A stretch of 64,000 bases of DNA from CAIWHR01 sp963734055 (GTDB lineage: Bacteria > Pseudomonadota > Gammaproteobacteria > Burkholderiales > Casimicrobiaceae): the NCBI GenBank assembly GCA_963734055.1, contig CAVTFQ010000002.1, forward strand, positions 682,001-746,000. Reading direction: 5' to 3'. The position numbers were made by a program, and so were the translations under genes. Positions 26,291-35,128 of the stretch are shown one piece after another (positions within the stretch are counted from its first letter, which is position 1; each line of letters begins with the position of its first letter). Under the pieces are notes generated by a model. It was not told where the DNA came from and ran no database searches. It was given only the letters and a program-made list of their open reading frames with translations.

Positions 26291-27457
26291 ATGGCGATTC
26301 CCTTCAGCTACGTCGTCCGCAACGTCGCCGCGCGCAAGCTGACGACGGCGCTGACGGCCGGCGGGATGGCGCTCGTCGTGTACGTGTTTGCGACGGTCCT
26401 GATGCTCGCCGCGGGGCTCGAGCAGACGCTGGTCGCGACGGGCCGGGACGACAACGTGATCGTGATCCGGCGCTCGGCGCAGACCGAGATCCAGTCGGGC
26501 GTCGACCGGACGCAGGCCGGGATCGTCGAGAGCCTGTCCGACATCGCCATCGGCGAGGGCGGCGAGCGACTCATCTCGAAGGAGCCGGTCGTCCTCATCA
26601 ACCTGCCGAAACGCGGGTCGAACAAGCCGTCGAACGTCGTGATCCGCGGGGTCACGCCGCCGGGGCTCGTGCTGCGACCGCAGGCGAAGCTGGTCGAGGG
26701 GCGGATGTTCCGTCCCGGCACGTCCGAGGTGATCGCGGGCCGGGCGATCGCCCGCGGCTTCCAGGGCGCGGGCGTGGGCGAGACGCTCAGGTTCGCGTCG
26801 CGCGATTGGACCGTCGTCGGCGTGTTCGACGCGGGCCGGACAGGCTTCGATTCCGAGATCTGGGGCGATGCCGAGCAGATGCTGCAGGCGTTTCGGCGGC
26901 TCGCCTTCTCGGCGTTGATCTTCAGGCTCTCGGACCCCGACCGCTTCGAGGCGGTGAAGCACAAGATCGAATCGGATCCGCGGCTCACGCTCGAGGCGAA
27001 GCGCGAGACCCGCTTCTACGCCGACCAGTCGGAAGCGCTGTCGAAGTTCATCAGCTACCTGGGCACGACGATCTCGGTGATCTTCTCGATCGGCGCGATC
27101 ATCGGCGCGATGATCACGATGTACGCGTCGGTGGCCTCGCGCACGGGCGAGATCGGCACACTGCGCGCACTCGGCTTCTCGCGCACGTCGATCCTGGCCG
27201 CGTTCCTGGTCGAGGCGCTTCTGCTCGGGCTCATCGGCGGCGTCGTCGGCCTCGTCGCGGCGTCGGCCATGCAGGCGGTCTCGATCTCGACGATGAACTT
27301 CCAGACGTTCGCCGAGCTCGCGTTCTCGTTCACGCTGACGCCGCGCATCATCGTTGCCTCGCTCGCCTTCGCGCTGGCGATGGGCTTCGTCGGCGGCTTC
27401 CTGCCCGCCGCGCGCGCGGCGCGGCTTCGGATCGTCGACGCGCTCCGCGCCGCATGA
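26291..27457 (+). CDS. ABC transporter permease, FtsX/MacB family (second)
   Basis: A 388-residue permease of the same design: first helix at about 20-45, periplasmic domain with SGVDRTQAGIVESLSDIA, then four helices around SRTGEIGTLRALGFSRTSIL and the closing PAARAARLRIVDALRAA. The ATG at 26291 follows GGGACCGGGG and lies 11 bases after the first permease. The last four bases overlap the next EamA gene (ATGA). The shared ending VVDGLRA/IVDALRA shows the two permeases are paralogues. Confidence 0.87.
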   Translation: MAIPFSYVVRNVAARKLTTALTAGGMALVVYVFATVLMLAAGLEQTLVATGRDDNVIVIRRSAQTEIQSGVDRTQAGIVESLSDIAIGEGGERLISKEPVVLINLPKRGSNKPSNVVIRGVTPPGLVLRPQAKLVEGRMFRPGTSEVIAGRAIARGFQGAGVGETLRFASRDWTVVGVFDAGRTGFDSEIWGDAEQMLQAFRRLAFSALIFRLSDPDRFEAVKHKIESDPRLTLEAKRETRFYADQSEALSKFISYLGTTISVIFSIGAIIGAMITMYASVASRTGEIGTLRALGFSRTSILAAFLVEALLLGLIGGVVGLVAASAMQAVSISTMNFQTFAELAFSFTLTPRIIVASLAFALAMGFVGGFLPAARAARLRIVDALRAA

Positions 27458-28410
27458 ACGACGAGCTCTGCCCCGAGACCGTTTCCGGGCCGGCGACCAC
27501 GGCGGTCGCCGAGGCCCGCCCCGCGTCGATCGCAGCCCTGTTCGTCGTGCCCACGCTGCTGTGGGGCTCGACGTGGTTCGCGATCACGTTCCAGCTGGGC
27601 GTCGTCGCACCCGCGGTGTCGGTCGTCTATCGTTTCGCGCTCGCGGCCGTGCTGCTCGGGGCGTGGTGCGTCGCGACGGGGCGCTCGCTCGCGTTCGCGG
27701 CGCGCGACCACCTGTGGATCGCGGCGCAGGGCGCCCCCATGTTCGGCCTCGGCTACGTCTTGATCTACCAGTCGGAGCAGTACCTCGCTTCGGGGCCGCT
27801 CGCGGTGCTGTTCGCGACGATCGTGTTCGCCAACCTCGCCGGCGCGCGGATCTTCTTCGGCGACGAGGTGACTCCGCGCGCGGTCGTCGGCGCGGTGCTC
27901 GGCGTGGGCGGGGTCGCCCTCCTGTTCCTCCCCCAGTTCGCGTCGATGCAGGCGGACGCCCGGACTGCGCGTGGTGTCGCGTACGGCCTCGCGTCGGTGC
28001 TTCTCGCCTCGGCCGGCAACCTGGTCGCCGTGCGCAACAACAAGGCGGGCCTGCCGCTCCTGCCGGTCGTCGCCTGGGGGATGGGCTACGGCGCGCTGGT
28101 CGCCGGGGCGGCGGCCGTGCTGGGCGGCGCCGCGTGGACGTTCGATCCGCGCCCCGGCTACCTGCTGTCGCTCGCGTACCTCGCGGTCTTCGGCAGCATC
28201 GTCGCGTTCGGCACCTACCTGACGCTCGTCGCGCGGATCGGCGCCGGTCCCGCGTCGTACGTCGGCGTGGCGATCCCGGTCATCGCGATGACCGTGTCGA
28301 CGCTGTTCGAGAGCTACCGCTGGACGCTGCCCGCGGTGGCCGGCATCGTGCTCGTCGTCGCGGGGAACCTGCTCGTGTTGTGGAAGCCGCGCGGACGGCG
28401 CCGACCGTAG
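27454..28410 (+). CDS. EamA/DMT-family transporter (second copy)
   Basis: A 318-residue protein with ten predicted helices. It begins with a polar N-terminus of about 25 residues, then VPTLLWGSTWFAITFQLGVV, and ends with the GIVLVVAGNLLVLWKPRGRRRP tail, positive on the inside. It overlaps the upstream permease gene start-to-stop, hence probably the last cistron of the export operon, though its family suggests separate small-molecule efflux. It converges on panC with 39 bases between. Confidence 0.87.
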   Translation: MNDELCPETVSGPATTAVAEARPASIAALFVVPTLLWGSTWFAITFQLGVVAPAVSVVYRFALAAVLLGAWCVATGRSLAFAARDHLWIAAQGAPMFGLGYVLIYQSEQYLASGPLAVLFATIVFANLAGARIFFGDEVTPRAVVGAVLGVGGVALLFLPQFASMQADARTARGVAYGLASVLLASAGNLVAVRNNKAGLPLLPVVAWGMGYGALVAGAAAVLGGAAWTFDPRPGYLLSLAYLAVFGSIVAFGTYLTLVARIGAGPASYVGVAIPVIAMTVSTLFESYRWTLPAVAGIVLVVAGNLLVLWKPRGRRRP

Positions 28411-28449
28411 CCGGTCATTCCAGCGCCAGGGGGGATGTCATCGAAGCAA

Positions 28450-29307
28450 TCAATCTTCTCCATCCTTCTTGATCACGTCGACGTTGTCGATGAGGCGGGT
28501 CGTGCCGAGCGCCGCCGCCGCGAGCACGATCAGCAGGTTCGGGTGATCGTAGCCCTCCGGATGCGGGATGCGCAGGGCGAGGCCGTGGCGCACCGCGACG
28601 TAATCGACCTTCCAGCCGCGATGCGCGAGCTCCATCCGACCCTGGACCTCGAGGTTCGCGTAGTCGGTCCGGCCCGCGGCGATCGCGTCGGCGATCTCGC
28701 GCAGCACCCGGTAGAGCGTCGGCGCCTCCGCCCGCTCCGCAGGCGTGAGATACGTGTTGCGCGACGACAGCGCGAGGCCGTCCGGCGCCCGCACCGTCTC
28801 GGCGGGCACGATCTGGATCGGCATGTTGAAGCTCTGCACCATCCCGCGGACGATCTTGAGCTGCTGGCGGTCCTTCTTGCCGAATACCGCGACGTCGGGC
28901 TGGACGAGATTGAAGAGCTTCAGCACGACCGTGCACACGCCGTGGAAGAAGCCCGGGCGCGACGCACCCTCGAGCTCGTCCGCGAGCGGCGGCGGCTGCA
29001 CGCGATAGACCTGCGGCGTCGGATACATCTCCTGCTCGTTGGGCGCGAAGAGCACGTCGACGCCCTCGCGTTCGAGTCCGGCGCGATCCGCGCCGAGCGT
29101 CCGCGGATACCGGTCGAAGTCCTCGTTCGGTCCGAACTGGAGCCGGTTCACGAAGATGCTGGTCACGACGGCGTCGCCGTGCTGCCGCGCGATCCGACAC
29201 AGCGACAGGTGACCGTCGTGCAGGTTGCCCATCGTGGGCACGAACGCGACGCGGCCGGCGCCCTTGAGGCGCTGCGCGAGCTCGGCCGCGGTGGTGACGA
29301 TGTCCAC
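28450..29307 (-). CDS. panC: Pantothenate synthetase
   Basis: Joins pantoate and beta-alanine with ATP to make pantothenate. The 285-residue product has the class I-tRNA-synthetase-like motif PTMGNLHDGHLSL (25-37), the GKKDRQQLKIVRGMV nucleotide-binding region and LALSSRNTYL with the conserved SSRN. The GTG at 29307 sits 17 bases after the panB stop and gives the family-typical MDIVTTAAELAQ beginning. Last gene of the pcnB-folK-dgk-panB-panC run. Confidence 0.95.
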   Translation of the reverse strand: MDIVTTAAELAQRLKGAGRVAFVPTMGNLHDGHLSLCRIARQHGDAVVTSIFVNRLQFGPNEDFDRYPRTLGADRAGLEREGVDVLFAPNEQEMYPTPQVYRVQPPPLADELEGASRPGFFHGVCTVVLKLFNLVQPDVAVFGKKDRQQLKIVRGMVQSFNMPIQIVPAETVRAPDGLALSSRNTYLTPAERAEAPTLYRVLREIADAIAAGRTDYANLEVQGRMELAHRGWKVDYVAVRHGLALRIPHPEGYDHPNLLIVLAAAALGTTRLIDNVDVIKKDGED

Positions 29308-29324
29308 GCAGGCGTTTACGCGGG

Positions 29325-30161
29325 TCAGAAGCAGTGCTCGGGCGCCGGGAACGAGCCCTCGCGCACCGCGGCGACGTACGCCGCGAGGGCGGCCTCGATG
29401 CTGTCGTGGCCGGTCATGAAATTGCGGACGAAGCGCGCGGGACGTCCCGGCTGGATGCCGAGCGCGTCGTAGATTACCAGCACCTGCCCCGAGCAGGATG
29501 GCCCCGCTCCGATGCCGATCACCGGCACGCCGGCGGCGCGGGTGAGCGCGGCGCCGACGGCGCTCGGCACGCATTCGACGACGAGCATTCCGGCTCCGGC
29601 CTCGACCAGCGCGCGCGCGTCGGCCTCGAGCGCGGCCGCCCCGTCGGGCGTCTTCCCCTGGACGCGGTAGCCGCCGAGCGCGTGGACGGATTGCGGCAAG
29701 AGTCCGACGTGGGCGCACACGGGCACGCCGCGCAGTACGAGGAAGGAGACGGTCGGCGCGAGCCAGGCGCCGCCTTCGAGCTTCACCATCTGCGCGCCGG
29801 CCTGCATGGCCGCGGCCGCCGCGGCGTAGGCGATCTCGGGACCCGCCTGATAGCTGCCGAACGGGAGGTCGGCGATGACGAGCGGGCGCGCGCAGCCGGC
29901 CGCGACGCAGCGCGTGTGATAGATGACGTCGGCGAGGGACACCGGCAACGTCGACTCGCGGCCCTGAATCACCATCCCGAGCGAGTCGCCGACGAGCACG
30001 ACATCGACCCCGGCGCGATCGCAGAGCGCGGCGAAGCTCGCGTCGTACGCCGTCAGCATCGCGATCGGCGTCCCTTCGCGCGCCATCGCGGCGAGCGCCG
30101 GAACGGTGACCCGGGCCGGACGACCGGACGCGTCCGCGGGCTTGGCGTAGGGCGGGCTCAT
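29325..30161 (-). CDS. panB: 3-methyl-2-oxobutanoate hydroxymethyltransferase
   Basis: First committed step of pantothenate synthesis: transfers a hydroxymethyl group from 5,10-methylene-THF to alpha-ketoisovalerate. The 278-residue product carries LTAYDASFAALCDRAGVD, VGDSLGMVIQGRESTLPVSL, DLPFGSYQ and GIGAGPSCSGQVLVIYDALG, all conserved in PanB, including the Mg-binding acidic residues of the GDS and ADLPF segments. A good GAGGAGG ribosome site formed around the dgk stop precedes the ATG at 30161. Confidence 0.96.
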   Translation of the reverse strand: MSPPYAKPADASGRPARVTVPALAAMAREGTPIAMLTAYDASFAALCDRAGVDVVLVGDSLGMVIQGRESTLPVSLADVIYHTRCVAAGCARPLVIADLPFGSYQAGPEIAYAAAAAAMQAGAQMVKLEGGAWLAPTVSFLVLRGVPVCAHVGLLPQSVHALGGYRVQGKTPDGAAALEADARALVEAGAGMLVVECVPSAVGAALTRAAGVPVIGIGAGPSCSGQVLVIYDALGIQPGRPARFVRNFMTGHDSIEAALAAYVAAVREGSFPAPEHCF

Positions 30162-30169
30162 GTGCCTCC

Positions 30170-30817
30170 TCAGGCGGCTTGACCGAGGTTGAAGAACTCG
30201 CGCTGCCCGCGCATCGCGGCAATCCGCGCGCGCAGGAGGTCGAAGTGGTCGGGATCGTCGACGAAGTTGAGACGTTCGCTGTTGACGATCAGGAGCGGCG
30301 CGGACTCGTAGGCGTAGAAGTAGCGGCTGTACGCGTCGGCAAGCCGGGCAAGGTAGTGCGCGGTGATCGTCCGCTCGAAATGGAGGCCGCGCCGGTGCAC
30401 CCGCTCGATCAGCGTGTCGACCGGCGCCTGCAGGTAGATGACGAGGTCGGGGACCGGGGCCTCGAGGCGGAGCTGCGACCACACCTTCTCGTAGAGGCGG
30501 AACTCGGCATCGCCGAGATTGAGCCGCGCGAACAGCGGGTCCTTGTCGAGGAGGAAGTCGGAAACGACGGCACGGCGGAACAGGTCGAGCTGGGGGACGC
30601 CGCGCAGCTGGTCGATGCGCTGGAAGAGGAACGTGAGCTGCGTCGGCAAGGCGAAGCGCGGCATGTCCTCGTAGAAGCGCGAGAGGAACGGATTGTCCTC
30701 GGGCCGCTCGAGCAGCGTCTCGCCGCCCACGTAATGTGCGAGCTGCCGCGCGAGGCTCGTCTTGCCGGCGCCGATCGGCCCTTCGACGACGATATAGCGG
30801 AGCTTGTCGAGATCCAT
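30170..30817 (-). CDS. Deoxynucleoside kinase (deoxyguanosine/deoxyadenosine kinase family)
   Basis: A 215-residue P-loop kinase: VVEGPIGAGKTSLA at 10-23, the DRE-like LLERPEDNPFLSRFYED, the base-recognition stretch QLTFLFQRIDQL, and the lid RVHRRGLHFERTI. This composition is that of the dNK family which salvages deoxynucleosides; its placement between folK and panB is common in betaproteobacteria. Substrate preference cannot be decided here. Confidence 0.88.
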   Translation of the reverse strand: MDLDKLRYIVVEGPIGAGKTSLARQLAHYVGGETLLERPEDNPFLSRFYEDMPRFALPTQLTFLFQRIDQLRGVPQLDLFRRAVVSDFLLDKDPLFARLNLGDAEFRLYEKVWSQLRLEAPVPDLVIYLQAPVDTLIERVHRRGLHFERTITAHYLARLADAYSRYFYAYESAPLLIVNSERLNFVDDPDHFDLLRARIAAMRGQREFFNLGQAA

Positions 30818-30831
30818 GGCGTGAGGACGCG

Positions 30832-30999
30832 CTACCGGCCGATCTTGCCGCGGACACTTTCCCGCAGGCGCGTCGGATCGTACGCGATGCCGTCGCGGAA
30901 GACGAGGGCGATCCGGCCCGACTGCGTGCGCTGCGCATTCGGCGCCGCGGGCGCGAGCGCGACCGGCAGGACGGGAGCGAGCGCGATGCCGCCATCCAT
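30832..30999 (-). CDS. 55-codon ORF resembling an amidohydrolase C-terminal tail
   Basis: Between folK and dgk, in the same direction, ATG 30999 opens a 55-residue frame. The second half (SGRIALVFRDGIAYDPTRLR then ESVRGKIGR) strongly resembles the extreme C-terminus of metal-dependent amidohydrolases, which end with a VFRDGxAYDPxxL...GKIG motif. No upstream part of such an enzyme is present: folK occupies the preceding DNA. It may be a leftover of a deleted or rearranged gene, or an independent small protein. The stop is 15 bases before dgk. Confidence 0.4.
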   Translation of the reverse strand: MDGGIALAPVLPVALAPAAPNAQRTQSGRIALVFRDGIAYDPTRLRESVRGKIGR

Positions 31000-31015
31000 G
31001 CTCAATGCGGACCCG

Positions 31016-31513
31016 TCAATGGAGGACGTGAGTCCGCGTGAGCGCGAGCCGCTGTCCGCGCACCGCGGGCAGGAGCGTGCGGGCGAGGCCGCGGCCGGGG
31101 ATCGTCACGCTCGGCGCGAGCTCGGTCAGCGGCCGCAGCACGAAAGCGCGGTCGCCCATCCGCGGATGCGGCACGGTGAGGCGAGGATGCGCGATGCGCG
31201 CGCGAGCGTACAGCAGGAGATCGAGGTCGAGCGTGCGCGGCGCATTGCGCTCGCGTGTCGCGACGCGCTTCCGCCGCCGCTCGATGGCGCGAAGGCTTTG
31301 CAGCAGGCCGAGCGGCGGCAGCGCCGTCTCGAGCGCGCATACCGCATTCACGTAATCGGGCTGCGCGCCGGAAACGCCTTGCGGCGCACTTGTGTAGTTC
31401 GACGACACGCCGACGACGCGGGTGCGCGGCAGGCGGGAGAGCGCGCGGAGGGCGTGCGCGAGTTGCCGCCGCGGGTGGCCGAGGTTGCTGCCGAGGCCCA
31501 CGTAGGCGCGCAC
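31016..31513 (-). CDS. folK: 2-amino-4-hydroxy-6-hydroxymethyldihydropteridine pyrophosphokinase
   Basis: Transfers pyrophosphate from ATP to the pterin precursor in folate synthesis. The 165-residue product begins RAYVGLGSNLGHPRRQL, the family signature, and has RRKRVATRERNAPRTLDLDL with the conserved R-R and DLD catalytic acids, and VPHPRMGDRAFVLRPL. GTG at 31513 lies three bases after the pcnB stop, so the genes are tightly coupled. Length is normal. Confidence 0.95.
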   Translation of the reverse strand: MRAYVGLGSNLGHPRRQLAHALRALSRLPRTRVVGVSSNYTSAPQGVSGAQPDYVNAVCALETALPPLGLLQSLRAIERRRKRVATRERNAPRTLDLDLLLYARARIAHPRLTVPHPRMGDRAFVLRPLTELAPSVTIPGRGLARTLLPAVRGQRLALTRTHVLH

Positions 31514-31515
31514 CG

Positions 31516-32883
31516 TCAGTGGTCGTCCGGCACCGCGGGCGGGACGGCCGCGTCCGTGGCGACCGCCTCGGTGCGCTTGCGCCCGCGACCGCGCGGGCGG
31601 CGCTTGCGCTTCGGGCCCTCGTCCGGACGCAGCATCGCGACGCGCTCGTCGTGCCCGGCACGCGCGAAGCGATCCCACCAGCCGGAGAGATCCGCGCGCT
31701 CGCCGTCGAGCTCGCCGCTCCGGCAGCGGAGGTCGAGGAAGTCCCAGCCCGCCCGGTAGCGCGGATGCTCGAGCAGCCGGAACGGCCGCTGCCCCGAGCG
31801 CTGCTCGAAGCGGGGCTGCAGCGACCAGATCTCCTTGATCGTGCCTTCGAACCGGCGCGGAATCGCGAGCTTGTCCGCCTGCCGCTCGAGCACGGCGTCC
31901 ATCGCGGTGAACAGCGCCGGGATCGGCGGACTCCCGCGCGCCTTCGCCGCGTTCCACGTCGCGAGCACCTCGTGCCAGAGGAGCGTCGCGAACAGGAAGC
32001 CCGGCGAGACGCCGCGGTCGTCGCGCACCCGCGCATCCGTGTCGGCGAGCGCGAGCTCGATGAAGCGCTGGCCGAGCGGCTGCTCGACGATCACGTCGAG
32101 GAGCGGCAAGAGGCCGTGGGCGAGGCCGTGCGCGCGCAGGCTCCGGACGGTCTCGGCCGCGTGGCCGGAGAGCAGAAGCTTCTGAATCTCGTCGAACAGG
32201 CGCGCCGGCGGCACGTTGCCGATCAGCGACGCGAGCTTCTGGATCGGCGCCGCGGTCCTGGGCTCGATCGCGATCCCGAGCTTCGCCGCGAGACGCACGG
32301 CGCGCAGCATCCGCACCGGGTCCTCGCGGTAGCGGGTCACCGGCGGCCCAATCAGCTTCAGGCGCCGCGCGCGGAGATCGGCGACACCGCCCACGTGGTC
32401 CCACACTTCCTCCGTCGCGGGATCGAAGTAGAGCGCGTTGATCGTGAAATCGCGGCGAACCGCGTCCTCCGCGTGCGACCCGTAGACGTTGTCCGACAGG
32501 AGCCGCCCGTGCTCGTCGGCCGCATCGTCGCCCTGGGCTGCCCGGAACGTCGAGACCTCGATCGTCTCCGGGCCGGCGTGAACGTGCACGAGGCGGAACC
32601 GGCGGCCGATGATGAACGCGCGGCGGAAGAGCGGCTTGACCTGCTCCGGCCTTGCGTCGGTCGCGATGTCGAAGTCCTTGGGCTCGATCCCGAAGAGCAG
32701 ATCGCGCACCGCGCCGCCCACGATGTAGGCCTTGAAGCCCGCGTCCTGCAGCTTGCGCGTCACCTCGAGCGCGCCGCGCGAGAGCTGGCCGCGGCGGAGC
32801 GGGTGGTCCGGTGGCCCGTAGACCCGCGCCTTGCGCGGCCGGCCCTGGCTGGGCATGAAGCGGGCGAGCAGGCGGCGGATCAT
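31516..32883 (-). CDS. pcnB: Poly(A) polymerase I
   Basis: Adds 3' poly(A) tails that mark RNA for decay. The 455-residue protein is a class II nucleotidyltransferase: YIVGGAVRDLLFGIEPKDFD (the GG motif and first Asp pair), RRDFTINALYFDPATEEVWD, RYREDPVRMLRAVRLAAKLG and a basic, Arg/Lys-rich C-terminus (KRKRRPRGRGRKR) typical of PcnB rather than of CCA-adding enzymes. The N-terminal RPRKARVYGPPDHPL is usual for betaproteobacterial PcnB. First clear gene of the folK-panC run; a short upstream frame overlaps its start. Confidence 0.94.
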   Translation of the reverse strand: MIRRLLARFMPSQGRPRKARVYGPPDHPLRRGQLSRGALEVTRKLQDAGFKAYIVGGAVRDLLFGIEPKDFDIATDARPEQVKPLFRRAFIIGRRFRLVHVHAGPETIEVSTFRAAQGDDAADEHGRLLSDNVYGSHAEDAVRRDFTINALYFDPATEEVWDHVGGVADLRARRLKLIGPPVTRYREDPVRMLRAVRLAAKLGIAIEPRTAAPIQKLASLIGNVPPARLFDEIQKLLLSGHAAETVRSLRAHGLAHGLLPLLDVIVEQPLGQRFIELALADTDARVRDDRGVSPGFLFATLLWHEVLATWNAAKARGSPPIPALFTAMDAVLERQADKLAIPRRFEGTIKEIWSLQPRFEQRSGQRPFRLLEHPRYRAGWDFLDLRCRSGELDGERADLSGWWDRFARAGHDERVAMLRPDEGPKRKRRPRGRGRKRTEAVATDAAVPPAVPDDH

Positions 32884-33281
32884 CGCGCGGGGGGCGCCCC
32901 AACAGCGGCCGGGGAGGCGCGAACCGTCGGCGGAATCGGCGGGCGACGTCGCGAGTCGACGCTGCAGCCGACCCCTTGCTGCACCGAATCAAGCAGGCCG
33001 AGCGGAGGCCGCGACGCGCCGTTTGGGGAAAGGCTCATCGAAAGGGGCGCGATGATAGCACGTCCGGCCCGACCCGCCCTCGGGGCGGCATAGATCGCCT
33101 TTCGTTCCCCAAACGATCCCGCCGAACCTTTGACCTGGATCGATTCGGGCGAGCGGCGCGCATGGCAGTATTGCCCGAATTCGAGGATAATTAAGGGCTT
33201 GCGTCGGCCTCCCTGCCGCGCTCCCGTTCCGGTCGCCCCCAGGACGATTCCCGCCGGCGGCATCCTCCCCAAGGAGTGTCC
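32884..33281. other. Divergent pcnB-icd control region
   Basis: About 400 bases without a firm gene. On the minus strand an extended -10 TGCTATCAT (TATCAT at 33052-33057) lies 170 bases before pcnB. A 52-codon frame (ATG 33038 to a stop at 32880) overlaps the pcnB ATG start-to-stop (ATGA); it is Pro/Ala/Arg-rich and may be a leader peptide or chance. On the plus side GATAAT at 33186-33191 is a possible -10 for icd, without a clear -35 at the right distance. Confidence 0.45.
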
Positions 33282-34538
33282 ATGTCCTATCAGCACGTCA
33301 AGGTTCCGGCCGGCGGCCAGAAGATCACCGTCAACAAGGACTACAGCCTCAACGTCACCGATCAGCCGATCATTCCGTACATCGAGGGGGACGGCACCGG
33401 ATACGACATCACGCCGGTCATGATCAAGGTCGTCGACGCCGCGGTCGCGAAGGCCTACGGCGGCAAGCGCAAGATCCACTGGATGGAGATCTACGCCGGC
33501 GAGAAGTCGACGAAGGTCTACGGACCCGACGTGTGGATGCCGGCGGAGACGCTCGCGATCCTCAAGGACTACGTCGTGTCGATCAAGGGTCCGCTCACGA
33601 CGCCGGTCGGGGGCGGCATCCGCTCGCTCAACGTCGCGCTCCGGCAGGAGCTCGACCTCTACGTCTGCCTGCGACCCGTGCGCTGGTTCAAGGGCGTGCC
33701 CTCGCCGGTCAAGGAGCCGGGCAAGGTCGACATGGTGATCTTCCGCGAGAACTCGGAGGACATCTACGCCGGCATCGAGTGGGCGGCGGACTCGCCCGAG
33801 GCGAAGAAGGTGATCGACTTCCTCGTGAAGGAGCTCGGCGTCAAGAAGATCCGCTTCCCCGCGACGTCGGGGATCGGCATCAAGCCGGTGTCGAGCGAAG
33901 GCACCGACCGCCTCGTGCGCAAGGCGATCCAGTACACGATCGACAATGACAAGCCGTCCGTCACGCTCGTGCACAAGGGCAACATCATGAAATACACCGA
34001 AGGCGCCTTCCGCGACTGGGGCTACGCGCTCGCCGCGCGCGAGTTCGGCGCGAAGCTGCTCGACGGCGGGCCCTGGATGTCGTTCAAGAATCCGAAGACC
34101 GGCAAGGACATTGTGGTCAAGGACGTGATTGCCGACGCCTTCCTGCAGCAGATCCTGCTCCGCCCGGCCGAGTACAGCGTGATCGCGACGCTCAACCTCA
34201 ACGGCGACTACATCAGCGATGCGCTCGCGGCCGAGGTCGGCGGCATCGGCATCGCGCCCGGCGCGAACCTGTCCGACTCCGTCGCGATGTTCGAGGCGAC
34301 GCACGGGACGGCGCCCAAGTACGCGGGCAAGGACTACGTGAATCCGGGCAGCGAGATCCTGTCGGCCGAGATGATGCTGGTCCACATGGGCTGGAAGGAA
34401 GCCGCCGCGCTGATCGTGTCGAGCCTCGAGCGCGCGATCGACGACAAGCAGGTGACCTACGACTTCGCGCGGCTCATGCCGGGCGCGACGCAGGTGTCGT
34501 GCTCTGGCTTCGGCAAGGCGATGATCGAGAGGATGTAG
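33282..34538 (+). CDS. icd: Isocitrate dehydrogenase (NADP)
   Basis: TCA-cycle enzyme converting isocitrate to 2-oxoglutarate with NADP. The 418-residue product has IPYIEGDGTGYDI, the phosphorylatable Ser in GGIRSLNVALRQELDLY (Ser115), the Arg/Tyr substrate residues in CLRPVRWF and IFRENSEDIYAGIEW, and LNLNGDYISDALAAEVGGIG. It is the homodimeric E. coli-type enzyme. AAGGAG at 33271-33276 sits five bases before ATG 33282; a GTG at 33276 inside that site is rejected. With aceA in the same window, control of this branch point by Ser phosphorylation is plausible. Confidence 0.96.
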   Translation: MSYQHVKVPAGGQKITVNKDYSLNVTDQPIIPYIEGDGTGYDITPVMIKVVDAAVAKAYGGKRKIHWMEIYAGEKSTKVYGPDVWMPAETLAILKDYVVSIKGPLTTPVGGGIRSLNVALRQELDLYVCLRPVRWFKGVPSPVKEPGKVDMVIFRENSEDIYAGIEWAADSPEAKKVIDFLVKELGVKKIRFPATSGIGIKPVSSEGTDRLVRKAIQYTIDNDKPSVTLVHKGNIMKYTEGAFRDWGYALAAREFGAKLLDGGPWMSFKNPKTGKDIVVKDVIADAFLQQILLRPAEYSVIATLNLNGDYISDALAAEVGGIGIAPGANLSDSVAMFEATHGTAPKYAGKDYVNPGSEILSAEMMLVHMGWKEAAALIVSSLERAIDDKQVTYDFARLMPGATQVSCSGFGKAMIERM

Positions 34539-34607
34539 CGGACAAGTTGACGATGGCCAAAGGCCTGCGGCCGCGCGAGCCATTGGCATCCCCACGAAAC
34601 CGCGCAG

Positions 34608-34637
34608 AAAAAAGCCCGCCTTCGCGGGCGGGCTTTT
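34608..34637. terminator. Bidirectional intrinsic terminator between icd and the cold-shock gene
   Basis: AAAAGCCCGCC (34610-34620) pairs perfectly with GGCGGGCTTTT (34627-34637) around TTCGCG, preceded by an A-run and followed by T's. It can stop transcripts from icd on the plus strand and from the converging cold-shock gene on the minus strand. Confidence 0.88.
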
Positions 34638-34682
34638 CCGGTCGAGCGCGCCGCAGGGGCACGCGACGAAAGTGGAGTGCGC

Positions 34683-34886
34683 TCAGGCCGCCTGGATGTT
34701 CGAGGCCTGCTTCCCCTTGGGCCCCTGGGTCACCTCGAAGCTGACCTTCTGGCCCTCCTTGAGCGTCTTGAAGCCCTGCATGTTGATCGCCGAAAAGTGC
34801 GCGAACAGGTCCTCGCCGCCGTCGTCCGGAGTGATGAACCCATAACCCTTCGCGTCGTTGAACCACTTGACGGTGCCTGTTGCCAT
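34683..34886 (-). CDS. Cold-shock protein, CspA family
   Basis: A 67-residue OB-fold nucleic-acid chaperone: GTVKWFNDAKGYGFITPDDG (RNP1 KGYGFI) and DLFAHFSAI (RNP2-like) are intact. The upstream minus-strand leader of about 130 bases contains a GCGCTT/AAGCGC hairpin around TTTT (35004-35019), in keeping with the long structured leaders of csp mRNAs. The upstream frame extension to 35090 lacks homology. Whether it is cold-induced cannot be told from the sequence. Confidence 0.95.
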   Translation of the reverse strand: MATGTVKWFNDAKGYGFITPDDGGEDLFAHFSAINMQGFKTLKEGQKVSFEVTQGPKGKQASNIQAA

Positions 34887-35128
34887 AATGCTACGTCCTT
34901 CCTGAATGAACGAGGGGGTTGTTTGGGCAGCAAGTACCACATTCGGCGGGCGCAGCGTCGACGCGCAGACGAACCGGAACGGCAGCCACTTAGGAGCCAA
35001 ACAGCGCTTTTTTAAGCGCAGATTCCGGCCGCCGTCAAGGCGCAGGGCCGCAAATCGGCTTCCCCTTGAAAAATCTGTTGCAATCATCAAACATAGGGCT
35101 ATCCGCTCCCTTCAGGAGCCCCTGGACG

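Noticed and set aside
33276..34538. GTG 33276 as the icd start
   Set aside because: It lies within the AAGGAG ribosome site of ATG 33282, which gives the family-typical N-terminus.
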